Positions 1-7,510 of a DNA stretch of 31,792 nt are shown in pieces. The notes beneath the pieces were generated by a model, which was not told the DNA's origin, did not search any database, and saw only the letters and a list, made by a program, of their open reading frames with translations. The stretch covers positions 1-31,792 of the forward strand of contig DIHU01000133.1 of assembly GCA_002420315.1 (NCBI GenBank). Direction: 5' to 3'. This DNA comes from Akkermansiaceae bacterium UBA5688 (GTDB taxonomy: Bacteria; Verrucomicrobiota; Verrucomicrobiia; Verrucomicrobiales; Akkermansiaceae). Made by a program: the position numbers and the translations under genes. Every line of letters starts with the position of its first letter. Position 1 is the stretch's first letter.

Positions 1-31
1 GACTGAGCCACTTTCTGTTGATAAGCCTTTC

Positions 32-64
32 AAAGACCGCAGGTTCGCCTGCGGTCTTTTTTTT
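32..64 (+). terminator. Rho-independent terminator of an upstream plus-strand gene
   Basis: A perfect 12-bp stem (32-43 with 48-59) closes a TTCG loop and runs into an uninterrupted T tract to 64. This orientation terminates a plus-strand gene lying left of the window. On the minus strand the same hairpin is followed by only three T residues, so it may also weakly end the deoA transcript, whose stop codon is at 70-72. Confidence 0.85.
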
Positions 65-69
65 GATCT

Positions 70-1383
70 CTACCCCTCGATGACCTCGTAAACCACCGGC
101 TGACCGCTGGATACCGTATCTCTAAAAGTCACGGCGGCCTGCACCTTTGCGGCAGCCAATTCAGCCTCCTCCACCGAGCGGGCGTGAACCAAAGCCAGAC
201 AATCACCCTCACTCACCTGATGTCCCAGCTGGGGAAGCTCCGACAATCCGACAGCGTGGTCGATTCCATCTTCCGCCCGACGTCTCCCACCGCCCAACTC
301 GACCACCGCCATACCGAGCTCACGGGTCTCAATTTGTGCCACCCAACCGCTTCTGGGAGATTTCACTTCAACAATCTCCTCCGCCTTAGGAAGATACTTC
401 TCGGGTTCTTCTACAAAATCACCGGGTCCACCGAGTCCCTCGACCATTTGACCAAAGACCTGTGCCGCCTTCCCAGAATTTAAGGCTCGCCCCAGATCGC
501 GACGGGCTTGATCCCGATCCTTCGCCAAACCTCCCAGCACTAATAACTCGGCCGAAAGGCTCATCACCACAGTATCGAGCCGCGAGCGATCTCCTTCCCC
601 TCTCAAAAATTTGACGGCATCCAAAACCTCGAGTGCATTGCCCGCCGTTCCTGCCAAGGGTTCATTCATGTCGGTCACCAGCGCGCTGGTTTTTACGCCC
701 GCCCCATTGGAAACTCCTACGATACTTTCGGCGAGCGCCAGCGAATCGGGATAGTCCTTCATAAAGGCCCCACTCCCTGTTTTCACATCCATTACTAATG
801 CCTCTAGACCCGCCGCCAGCTTTTTGGAAAGAATGGAGGCGGTGATTAAGTCGAGCGACTCCACCGTCGCCGTAATATCGCGGGTCGCATAAAATCGTTT
901 ATCTGCAGGAGCCAGCGAAGCAGTTTGCCCAATGATGGCAACCCCGCAATCCTTCACGACTTTGCGAAACACCTGATTAGATGGCATCGTTTGGTATCCC
1001 GGAATGCTATCGAGCTTATCGAGCGTCCCACCGGTATGCCCAAGCCCGCGACCGGAAATCATCGGGACATAGCCGCCACACGCTGCGATCAGCGGCCCTA
1101 GCATTAGAGAAACATTATCGCCCACCCCACCAGTCGAATGCTTGTCAATCGCAGGGCCATCGAGATCATCCCACGAAAGGGTCTCCCCCGAGTCCCGCAT
1201 TCCTTCAGTCAAGGCCACCCGCTCATCAAGCGACATCCCTTGAAAAAAGACAGCCATCGCAAAAGCGGCGATCTGCCCCTCCGAAATCGATTGATTTCCG
1301 ATGCCTCGGGCAAAATACGTGATCTCATCACGACTCAGAGCCTGCCCGTCCCGTTTCTTTCTAATAATTTCCTGAGTTAACAT
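70..1383 (-). CDS. deoA: Thymidine phosphorylase (pyrimidine-nucleoside phosphorylase)
   Basis: This 437-residue cytoplasmic enzyme cleaves thymidine or deoxyuridine with phosphate into base and 2-deoxyribose-1-phosphate, for pyrimidine salvage. The length matches the family (~440 residues). Visible signatures are the phosphate-binding stretch KHSTGGVGDNVS near residue 81, the family signature SGRGLGHTGGTLDKL near 110, the substrate-site segment with KKLAAG near 187, and the VKTGSGAF stretch near 200. An N-terminal helical domain, the central phosphorylase domain and a C-terminal PYNP domain appear in order. The ATG at 1383 lies 5 bp after the stop of a small XapX-type gene, so the two are probably cotranscribed. 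No clear Shine-Dalgarno precedes it. The choice between DeoA and the broader Pdp specificity cannot be made by eye. Confidence 0.95.
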   Translation of the reverse strand: MLTQEIIRKKRDGQALSRDEITYFARGIGNQSISEGQIAAFAMAVFFQGMSLDERVALTEGMRDSGETLSWDDLDGPAIDKHSTGGVGDNVSLMLGPLIAACGGYVPMISGRGLGHTGGTLDKLDSIPGYQTMPSNQVFRKVVKDCGVAIIGQTASLAPADKRFYATRDITATVESLDLITASILSKKLAAGLEALVMDVKTGSGAFMKDYPDSLALAESIVGVSNGAGVKTSALVTDMNEPLAGTAGNALEVLDAVKFLRGEGDRSRLDTVVMSLSAELLVLGGLAKDRDQARRDLGRALNSGKAAQVFGQMVEGLGGPGDFVEEPEKYLPKAEEIVEVKSPRSGWVAQIETRELGMAVVELGGGRRRAEDGIDHAVGLSELPQLGHQVSEGDCLALVHARSVEEAELAAAKVQAAVTFRDTVSSGQPVVYEVIEG

Positions 1384-1388
1384 CTTGT

Positions 1389-1559
1389 TTAGCGATTAAA
1401 GGTCTGCTCAATCAGGAGCCACAATTTACTCCCTCCCCAAATGCCCACAATTCCCATAACTCCGGCAAAAAACGGGGGAGCTGGAAGTGGCAATTTGCAA
1501 GCAGTGAAAATCAAGCCGACTATTAACCCTGTCCCAAGTGATGCAAATGCAACTGCCAT
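1389..1559 (-). CDS. Small XapX-type (DUF1427) membrane protein
   Basis: This 56-residue reading frame starts MAVAFASLGTGLIVGLIF and ends before a TAA at 1391-1389. It has two hydrophobic helices (about 3-20 and 29-48) joined by a turn with a PLPAPP motif, followed by an AGVMGIVGIWGG segment. That arrangement matches my memory of the XapX domain family (glycine-rich helix, SPAPP turn, then GxxGI helix), a group of tiny membrane proteins of unknown function. A GAGGGA Shine-Dalgarno-like sequence lies 9 nt upstream of the ATG. The stop is 5 bp before deoA, which supports an operon. The opposite-strand frame over this region (1441-1638) looks non-coding. The family call is from pattern memory, not a search. 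Confidence 0.75.
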   Translation of the reverse strand: MAVAFASLGTGLIVGLIFTACKLPLPAPPFFAGVMGIVGIWGGSKLWLLIEQTFNR

Positions 1560-1676
1560 GAGTGACAGTCCCTCAACAAAGAGAAAGTCTCAACACCAAA
1601 TCATCAGCCAACGTCCCGTAAAATTCTTTCCTCTTTAACTCACGAAAAGAAAAACTATCTTAGTTCTATTAACCAC

Positions 1677-4625
1677 ATGACCAAGACCCTCCTGCTCCTT
1701 CCAGCTCTTGCCCTCCCGCTCAGTGCACAACTGAGAATCACCGAGGTCATGTCGAACAGCAATCACTCAGACACCGCTGCTAATGGCGATTGGTTCGAGA
1801 TCTCCAACACGGGGGCAACAGCCGTAAACATAGCAGGATACAGCTTTGACGATGATGATCGAATTTCTGGTGCGTCTGGGGGATTCCCTCCTTATCTGTT
1901 GCAATCTGGGGCCTCGATGGTCGTGCTCAACGATGCTCCTGACACCACCTTCCGCTCTCTGTGGAATCTCGATCTCTCTATTCGCGTCATTACCAAGTCC
2001 GAAATCAGCAACTTCCCGGGCCTTGGATCTGCGGGGGACGAGGTCAACCTCTTCAATAACAGCGGTGGATTAGTCGACCGATTTGCCTTTGGAGCGGCCA
2101 CCGAAGGATTCAGCTTCGCGAAATACAATGACGGTCAATCCGTTCCCGGCGGGCTTAGCAGTAATAATGTTCTTGGGGCATACGAAAGCGAAGATCCAAG
2201 CGAAGATGTTGCTTCTCCGGGAATTTCCTCAGATGTTCCGTCGCCCCTTCCCCCATTTTTTGTAATTCCCTTCCAGACAAGCGTCATCGCGGGTTCTTCG
2301 CTCTCGGTATCGGAATACCGGGTCCGATCGGTTGACCCAAACCCCGGAGACACCATCTCTCTCTCTCTTTCAAATGCTCCAGCCTGGCTGAGTTTAATTC
2401 CAGTGAGCAATGGTGTTGGTAGGTTTACCGGAACCCCAAGTAACAATGATATCGGAACACATACCTTTCAGATTACCGCCACCGACAATACTAACCGCGA
2501 AGAGTCTCAAACATACAAAATCAATGTTCTCCCAGCTCTAAGCCCCATTATCCTAAACGAATATAATGCCGTAGGCACCGAGGAGTATCTCGGTGGTGGA
2601 GACGAACTTGAGGCCGGCGCTCCATTCGATTCATTCTTCTCCCGGATCGAAGGTAATGGAGGGGCTTGGGTTGAATTTGTAGTTACCCAAAACTCGGACA
2701 TTCGAAAATGGACTCTTGAAATCACGAATAAGGACAGCACCCAGATCCTTAAACTCGCAGATCATGTCGCACTCAAAAGTATTCCTGCTGGAACCATCCT
2801 CACTTTTTCTGAAGGCAATCGTTACGTTGGAACGAGCTTCAATCAAAGCTCTAGGCTTAATATCGATGGCTACGCTTGGACCAATATCTGGATGCACGAC
2901 TCTATTGTGATTGATCAAGCCAATAGCACCCAGCCTTCCCGTTCACCGATCGGCAGTGATGATACCCGCTTTATTTGGAAAAACGCCGCCAATGAGATCA
3001 TTTACGGATCTTCCGGAGAAAATATCGCCCTCTCCGATTCAAATGACAATGGGATTGGCGACGAGTTGATTGCCGTTGGCGACAGTGAGGTTTTTCGCTT
3101 GGAGGCCAACCCCTCTGCTTCAACCAACCCTCTCAATATCAACTACGACGACGGGAGCTCCTCTAGCTATGGTCAGCCCAATCGCTGGAGCAACGATTCC
3201 ATAGTTCAGCTTTTCAACGGCTTCCTTGCGGTAAGCAGTCCTCCTCAAATCAGTTCGATTTCCACAACCAAAGCAGTCAGAGGAGGTTACAGTGCTGAGG
3301 CCGACTTTTTCGACTCAACCCACAGTGTGACGGGTCTCGCGATGCCCAACTTCATAGAGATGACGACCGACGGAACTATTCTGAAACTTTCAAATAATCG
3401 CCTACTGACCACCGCCGACATAGGCGCCTACGAGGTAGCCATCCAAATCGATAGTGGCGCCCCAGCAAACAATCTCAGCTATCTCGTCTTTCTACTCGAA
3501 GTCCTGCACCCCTCGCCCACCGTTGTTCTCAACGAATATAATGCGGTCGAGCCCGATCGTTATTTAAATGGTGGCACCGCCGCAGCCGATGAAGATGGAG
3601 CTCCAGCCTCCACCGACTCCCACTTTGGCCGAATTGTCGGAAACGGCGGGAACTGGTTTGAACTCGCGGTCGTAGGTGACGACACACCAGGAACAATCAA
3701 CTTAACTGACTGGACCATCGAGGTTGGAAAAATTGCTCCTTCGGGGAAGTTTGTCGCTTCCACCACAATTGTTCTGAGCGATGCTGCGACCTGGTCATCA
3801 ATTTCCCACGGCACCTTACTCACCTTTATCGAGCGAAACAGCATAGCCGGTGGACTTGACACCGAAGTCAACCGCGTCAACAAAATCGCTACTGATGGTT
3901 ATGCGTGGACAAATATCCATCTAGGAACACCAGGTTTCATAACAGGGAGTAACCTCGATGACATTCGTATCAATTCCAGTAACACAGCCTTCATCCTCAA
4001 AGACTCTGCCGGAGCCATCATCTTCGGTCCTGCCGGTGAAGGCGTTGCTCCACTTGATGGTGTCGGAAGCTCTGAAATCCTTGAACTTGAGAACGATGCC
4101 TCTTCTAAAGTTTCCCCCGTCGATGATGCCTCTGAAACAATTCTGGGATACGATGATGGCTCATCGGGTTCTACCTTTGGTTCACCAAACCTCTTTTCTC
4201 CACTCGGATCGGAGGTCGATCAAGCTCAGGATTTTAGCCCTTACGTTCAAACCCTAACCGCCTTCAATGCCTACCTTACCAATTTGGGACTAGCGGGGAC
4301 CGCACCTGAAGATGACAGTGATGGCGACAGTTTTTCTAACTTGGACGAATACCTCTTCGGTGGAAATCCTGCTAATTCGGAGGTTACTCCGATCACCTTG
4401 CACGACACGACGACCGGCACGATATCAGTCAACGTGAGAATTAATGATCCTATCTACAGCTTCGTGGCCCAACGCAGCACAGACCTTGAAAATTGGGTGA
4501 GTAGCGAATTGGAAATAGTTGATAGTGATTCTAGCCTTGGCCCAAACTTCAAGCTTCGCGACATCATCTATGAAGGTGATGCTCCAAGAATGTTTATCCG
4601 TGTTGCAAGCCAAACCAGCAACTGA
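1677..4625 (+). CDS. Secreted lamin-tail-domain protein with duplicated module
   Basis: This 982-residue exported protein has a short Sec signal peptide (residues 1-17, cleavage near LSA-Q). Residues ~18-165 form a lamin tail domain (ITEVMSNS start, DWFEISNTG, VDRFAFG). Residues ~190-285 resemble a putative-Ig/cadherin-like fold (RFTGTPSNNDIGTHTFQITATD). Two related modules follow at ~291-503 and ~616-838, each starting with LNEYNAV and containing NGG-W-E/F, a YAWTNI segment and a YDDGSS ending. A DSDGDSFSNLDEYLFGGNP stretch near 880 resembles calcium-binding thrombospondin-3/dockerin-like linkers common in this phylum. The C-terminus (AQRSTDLENW ... MFIRVA) is typical of large verrucomicrobial secreted proteins. 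A surface or extracellular role is likely; substrate and partners are unknown. It is transcribed divergently from XapX-deoA. Confidence 0.9.
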   Translation: MTKTLLLLPALALPLSAQLRITEVMSNSNHSDTAANGDWFEISNTGATAVNIAGYSFDDDDRISGASGGFPPYLLQSGASMVVLNDAPDTTFRSLWNLDLSIRVITKSEISNFPGLGSAGDEVNLFNNSGGLVDRFAFGAATEGFSFAKYNDGQSVPGGLSSNNVLGAYESEDPSEDVASPGISSDVPSPLPPFFVIPFQTSVIAGSSLSVSEYRVRSVDPNPGDTISLSLSNAPAWLSLIPVSNGVGRFTGTPSNNDIGTHTFQITATDNTNREESQTYKINVLPALSPIILNEYNAVGTEEYLGGGDELEAGAPFDSFFSRIEGNGGAWVEFVVTQNSDIRKWTLEITNKDSTQILKLADHVALKSIPAGTILTFSEGNRYVGTSFNQSSRLNIDGYAWTNIWMHDSIVIDQANSTQPSRSPIGSDDTRFIWKNAANEIIYGSSGENIALSDSNDNGIGDELIAVGDSEVFRLEANPSASTNPLNINYDDGSSSSYGQPNRWSNDSIVQLFNGFLAVSSPPQISSISTTKAVRGGYSAEADFFDSTHSVTGLAMPNFIEMTTDGTILKLSNNRLLTTADIGAYEVAIQIDSGAPANNLSYLVFLLEVLHPSPTVVLNEYNAVEPDRYLNGGTAAADEDGAPASTDSHFGRIVGNGGNWFELAVVGDDTPGTINLTDWTIEVGKIAPSGKFVASTTIVLSDAATWSSISHGTLLTFIERNSIAGGLDTEVNRVNKIATDGYAWTNIHLGTPGFITGSNLDDIRINSSNTAFILKDSAGAIIFGPAGEGVAPLDGVGSSEILELENDASSKVSPVDDASETILGYDDGSSGSTFGSPNLFSPLGSEVDQAQDFSPYVQTLTAFNAYLTNLGLAGTAPEDDSDGDSFSNLDEYLFGGNPANSEVTPITLHDTTTGTISVNVRINDPIYSFVAQRSTDLENWVSSELEIVDSDSSLGPNFKLRDIIYEGDAPRMFIRVASQTSN
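2547..4190 (+). repeat. Diverged tandem duplication inside the lamin-tail protein
   Basis: Coding segments at about 2547-3190 and 3522-4190 encode homologous modules of ~215-223 residues. Shared landmarks in order are LNEYNAV, YL-GG, GAP, FGRI/FSRI, GNGG-W, the L-T-F/E-GN or ERN stretch, DGYAWTNI, the FILK/FIWK-IIFG/IIYG segment, SE-LE, YDDGSS and G-PN. The two copies differ at many codons, so the duplication is old. About 110 residues separate them. Confidence 0.75.
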
Positions 4626-4692
4626 GACAAGCTGAAAGGGTTTATATCCAGCTCTCAGATCTACCACCGCCCAATCACCCCGTCATAAAAAA

Positions 4693-5685
4693 TCAAAGCC
4701 CTCTCTTTTCTTTTTCTGCGATGATCCATCCTCGATCATTTTTAGAGAGATATTTCTGGGAAGTTTTAATGACATGTCCATCAGGCTCAGTGAGCCACAG
4801 ATTTCCGTTGTGGTAGCGGGTCAGCTTAGCGAAGACCACTTCGTCATTCATGCCCATCCACTTCCGATATCCCCTTTTTGCCATCTTCCGTTCCCACACT
4901 CCACGATTATGATCAATTGTCAGGGCCGCGTTTTTTAATTTCCCCCATAACTCGGATTTCTCGCCCCGACTATAGCCACGCTCGCGGGTGTAAACCGCAC
5001 CATCAGGCTGAAGGACAACCAGGGTTGGATAACCTAAAACATTAAACTGCTTTTTCAGCCTCTCGGCATACTTGCGCCGAGCAGTGACCGACCCAGTCAA
5101 CTGGCCAAATTCGTCAACCTCCCGTTTCCCACCTGTGGCGTCAACTTTTAGCCTTACCAACTTTTCCTTAGCCCACTTTTCAAAGTCAGCTTTTGCAAAA
5201 ACCTCACGCTGTAACCGAGCGCACATCGGGCTACCAGGACTCCCAGTTTTGGTAAACCAGATCAACAAAGGTCTCCCTTCGCGCATTGATTCACGCCGAG
5301 CCTCTTGATAACTAGTAACCCAAGAAGTTTTTATCGTAGGACGATTCTTAAATTTATCACCTAACTTAAATTCAGTTTTAAGATCCATCGGAGCCCATTC
5401 AAAATCGTCGTCTGATGGGAGCTTCATGTCTCCCACTACCACATTATCTCCCACCTCCTCAGGCAGATATCCGGCCCTCTCTGGGGTTATTCCAACCGCG
5501 ATGTCTTCACTCTCCTTCTTAATCTTCGCGCTAGCATAACCATTGATGCCCGCCACCCCACTTTCGTTCTCACTGAACTTTGACGATTTTTGAGCCTTCG
5601 GCCCAATTGTCCGCACCTCGAGCAAATCCCCACAGGCTACCAACAGTAAAGCGGCAACCAGAAAGAGAAAAGGCGTTTTATTCAT
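4693..5685 (-). CDS. Thioredoxin-like lipoprotein with SHD1-like C-terminal domain
   Basis: This 330-residue protein begins with a lipoprotein signal peptide; the lipobox LVAC places the lipidated cysteine at 18. Residues ~20-115 are low-complexity and charged. Residues ~120-255 resemble a thioredoxin_7-type fold: SYQEARRESMREGRPLLIWF, then SPMC (C155), a long helix, LVRLKVDAT, and the cis-proline region VLGYPTLVVLQPDG. There is only one cysteine at the expected active site instead of CXXC, so ordinary disulfide exchange is doubtful. Residues ~273-324 (KWMG, VVFAKL, DGHVIKT, YLSKNDRGWI) resemble the SHD1 domain often appended to planctomycete and verrucomicrobial exported proteins. The gene lies just beyond the oxidase operon terminator with its own candidate promoter. 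A role in envelope protein folding or oxidase maturation is speculation. Confidence 0.8.
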   Translation of the reverse strand: MNKTPFLFLVAALLLVACGDLLEVRTIGPKAQKSSKFSENESGVAGINGYASAKIKKESEDIAVGITPERAGYLPEEVGDNVVVGDMKLPSDDDFEWAPMDLKTEFKLGDKFKNRPTIKTSWVTSYQEARRESMREGRPLLIWFTKTGSPGSPMCARLQREVFAKADFEKWAKEKLVRLKVDATGGKREVDEFGQLTGSVTARRKYAERLKKQFNVLGYPTLVVLQPDGAVYTRERGYSRGEKSELWGKLKNAALTIDHNRGVWERKMAKRGYRKWMGMNDEVVFAKLTRYHNGNLWLTEPDGHVIKTSQKYLSKNDRGWIIAEKEKRGL

Positions 5686-5692
5686 AGGAGGG

Positions 5693-5721
5693 AATGTAGC
5701 ACTCGGGTCAAGTGCTGTAAA
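5693..5721 (-). promoter_or_regulatory. Candidate promoter of the thioredoxin-like gene with palindromic spacer
   Basis: On the minus strand, TTTACA (5721-5716; 5 of 6 consensus) is separated by exactly 17 bp from TACATT (5698-5693; 4 of 6). The whole spacer is an inverted repeat, GCACT-7-AGTGC, suggesting a regulator site or a small hairpin. The start codon at 5685 follows within a few bases of the expected transcription start, so the message may be leaderless. This is a sequence match only. Confidence 0.4.
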
Positions 5722-5745
5722 AAGAGCATCCTCTCGAATCCGCTT

Positions 5746-5773
5746 AAAAAAAAGCCAGGGTTTTCACCCCGGC
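5746..5773 (-). terminator. Rho-independent terminator of the ACIII/oxidase operon
   Basis: Read on the minus strand, an 8-bp stem (GCCGGGGT with ACCCTGGC, one G-T pair) encloses a GAAA tetraloop and is followed directly by eight T residues. It lies 26 bp past the stop of the subunit II gene and before the next gene starts at 5685. It is the only strong terminator seen between 22952 and 5685, supporting one long transcription unit. Confidence 0.9.
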
Positions 5774-5798
5774 CATCTGAAGAGTGGTTGTCTCAAAT

Positions 5799-6611
5799 CT
5801 ATTTGCTTGCGAGACCAGCCTTATCGGCCTCAAGAGCTTCCTGCGACTTTTCGAGTGAGGCTTTGCTCTGCTCAGCTGCCCAGCTTGAAAATGACTTCTG
5901 ACTAACAACCTCCATGACTCCGCGCATATTCGCATGGTTCTCGCCGCAAAGCTGACCGCAAACCACGTAGGTCTCAAGTTCCTTGGTTGGCATGAACCAC
6001 ATCGGAATATCGCGCCCTGGAATTGCATCCTGCTGGATCCTCATTGGCACAATCGCATAATTATGAATCACATCGGTCGACGTGACCTGGAGGATCGCAT
6101 TCCGCTTCACAGGGAGCTTCAAAATTCCTGAGACAAAATCGTCATAGCCATTTGGATCGTCTGGATCGATACAAGGGTCTCCGGGCTTACTGACGAGACT
6201 TCGGTCAATCCGACCAAATTTACCATCCTCTCCTGGGTAGTGGTAACCGAAACCGAATTGGTAAGCCACGACACGAACCCGAGCAGGATCGGTCTGCTGA
6301 ACTTCCTCAAAACTATCAGTCCGCTCCCACCACAAAGGGAAAGCAAAACCGAGCAAAAGAACCGCCTCAATGATTACAACCCCAATCTCAAGATGGCTAG
6401 TCACATGATTAGTGACACCATGATAGCTGGCCTTAGCATTTTTTGAGGCCCTAAATTTCCAAAGACAAAATAAGAAAAAAAGCGTCCACCCTATGAAGAG
6501 AGCGAACATGAACCAGTGAACAATATCGATGAGGTGGTCGACATTGCCACCGTGATCGGAATAATTCTCGGGGATTCCGAGCCATTTTGACCAATTTAGT
6601 AGGATAAACAT
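5799..6611 (-). CDS. coxB: Cytochrome c oxidase subunit II (CuA)
   Basis: This 270-residue subunit carries the CuA centre that takes electrons from cytochrome c and passes them to heme a. Two N-terminal membrane helices (about 28-50 and 75-98) anchor a periplasmic cupredoxin domain. The CuA ligand set is complete: H183, then C218-x3-C222-x3-H226-x2-M229, with an acidic E224 in the loop. The aromatic electron-entry patch is present as AYQFGFGYHY. No fused heme-c domain follows, unlike caa3-type subunit II. This gene is last in the operon, separated from subunits I and III by three small genes, an unusual order since coxB often precedes coxA. The 3' end is followed by a strong terminator. Confidence 0.96.
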   Translation of the reverse strand: MFILLNWSKWLGIPENYSDHGGNVDHLIDIVHWFMFALFIGWTLFFLFCLWKFRASKNAKASYHGVTNHVTSHLEIGVVIIEAVLLLGFAFPLWWERTDSFEEVQQTDPARVRVVAYQFGFGYHYPGEDGKFGRIDRSLVSKPGDPCIDPDDPNGYDDFVSGILKLPVKRNAILQVTSTDVIHNYAIVPMRIQQDAIPGRDIPMWFMPTKELETYVVCGQLCGENHANMRGVMEVVSQKSFSSWAAEQSKASLEKSQEALEADKAGLASK

Positions 6612-6622
6612 GGAGTTAAGAA

Positions 6623-6844
6623 TTAGGAATTATTTGTAGGAGCGACATAATCGTCGCAAAATTGAGGATCTAATCCGGCGCGCTCACGCTTTGCTATCTT
6701 CACCATGAACCAGACTACCATGGTCACGAGTGGGACGATGACTAAGAGCATTAAAGCAATAGCCCAGCCCGCTGCGTCTTGGCCGCCGTGCTTGAACGAA
6801 TTTGCACAAGTTGCACACGCTAGAAGTGAGGATATAGGGGTCAT
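6623..6844 (-). CDS. Small membrane protein with N-terminal CATC motif
   Basis: The protein is 73 residues when started at the ATG at 6844, which avoids overlap with the preceding gene (stop at 6858) and gives a 13-bp gap. A longer in-frame start at 6901 would overlap that gene by 44 bp and is less likely. The N-terminus MTPISSLLACATCANSF has two cysteines three residues apart. LLAC resembles a lipobox but the leader is very short. One strong membrane helix spans about 24-48 and a basic segment follows. It sits 11 bp upstream of coxB, so a structural or copper-assembly role in the oxidase is plausible. I do not recognise a named family. Confidence 0.7.
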   Translation of the reverse strand: MTPISSLLACATCANSFKHGGQDAAGWAIALMLLVIVPLVTMVVWFMVKIAKRERAGLDPQFCDDYVAPTNNS

Positions 6845-6857
6845 AGATTGGGAGTAT

Positions 6858-7061
6858 TTAAATAATGATGTCCTTTGATTTCCGTCTAAAATAAAAGCCA
6901 TAGACGACTAGGACGGCGGAAGCCACAAGAGTCATTCCTCCAAAAATCTTTATCCCAGATCCAGACGACTGCTCATCGATAAACAGGGCCCAGACACCAA
7001 ATCCCGCAGAAAACAATGCGGCGATTGCGATAAAAATGAGGTGAAATCCTCTAATTGACAT
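6858..7061 (-). CDS. Small two-helix membrane protein in the oxidase cluster
   Basis: This 67-residue protein has two predicted membrane helices (about 6-27 and 37-58) joined by a polar loop with DEQSSGSG, and a basic C-terminus FRRKSKD. No metal ligands or catalytic motif are visible. It lies 22 bp after the subunit IV gene and 13 bp before the CATC-motif protein, so it is cotranscribed with the oxidase. Possible roles are an accessory oxidase subunit or assembly factor. I do not recognise a family. Confidence 0.7.
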   Translation of the reverse strand: MSIRGFHLIFIAIAALFSAGFGVWALFIDEQSSGSGIKIFGGMTLVASAVLVVYGFYFRRKSKDIII

Positions 7062-7083
7062 AATCTAAGGTGTTAAAATTTTT

Positions 7084-7470
7084 CTAGTTGCCATGAACAT
7101 CAGTGGCAGGTTTGGAGGGATCGTAAAAGCCATCGCTGTAAGACTCATTTCCATACTCGATCGGATCGCTCTTCGATAAACCTATCAACCACATACAGAA
7201 AAATGCCATCACTATTCCAAGAATATAGAAAAAATAGATCATGGGGCGCTCATTATTAAGGTGCATAAAAATAAGCATCACGAGACTCGCTTTGAAAGCA
7301 GCGATACAAAGACCAATGGTGGCATCTACTCCGTCAAATCCGTGCTCACCGAAGTCTAGCCACTCAATTGTAGCGACCATTACGGTGACCACAGTAAAGA
7401 CAAACAGCAAAGTGCCGATAAACAGATAGAGCTTCTTCGCTTTTTTTACTTCTTCGATAGACCCAGCCAT
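7084..7470 (-). CDS. Cytochrome c oxidase subunit IV family protein
   Basis: This 128-residue membrane protein has three helices (about 13-33, 48-71 and 75-98) and matches the prokaryotic subunit IV (CyoD/CtaF-like) pattern. Diagnostic features are the GLCIAAFKASLVMLIFMHL segment and the short loop with NNERPMIYF before the third helix. Subunit IV has no redox centre and stabilises the CuB site region of subunit I in related oxidases. The C-terminal ~25 residues are polar and probably exposed. The gene follows subunit III by 40 bp in the same operon. Confidence 0.88.
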   Translation of the reverse strand: MAGSIEEVKKAKKLYLFIGTLLFVFTVVTVMVATIEWLDFGEHGFDGVDATIGLCIAAFKASLVMLIFMHLNNERPMIYFFYILGIVMAFFCMWLIGLSKSDPIEYGNESYSDGFYDPSKPATDVHGN

Positions 7471-7510
7471 AAGTTTGTACTTTTAGAAATCAGGAGAGAC
7501 GTTGCGAGGA

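Noticed and set aside
1441..1638. 65-residue plus-strand frame
   Set aside because: It is antisense to the XapX-type gene, has biased composition (Pro, Lys, Ser) and no membrane or domain pattern; the minus strand gives a convincing protein.
4621..4692. Possible terminator between the converging lamin-tail and thioredoxin-like genes
   Set aside because: Only a broken stem (GAG...AGCTG with CAGCTCTC) is present and no T tract follows.
6845..6901. 19-residue N-terminal extension of the CATC-motif protein
   Set aside because: It overlaps the preceding small gene by 44 bp; the internal ATG at 6844 gives normal operon spacing.
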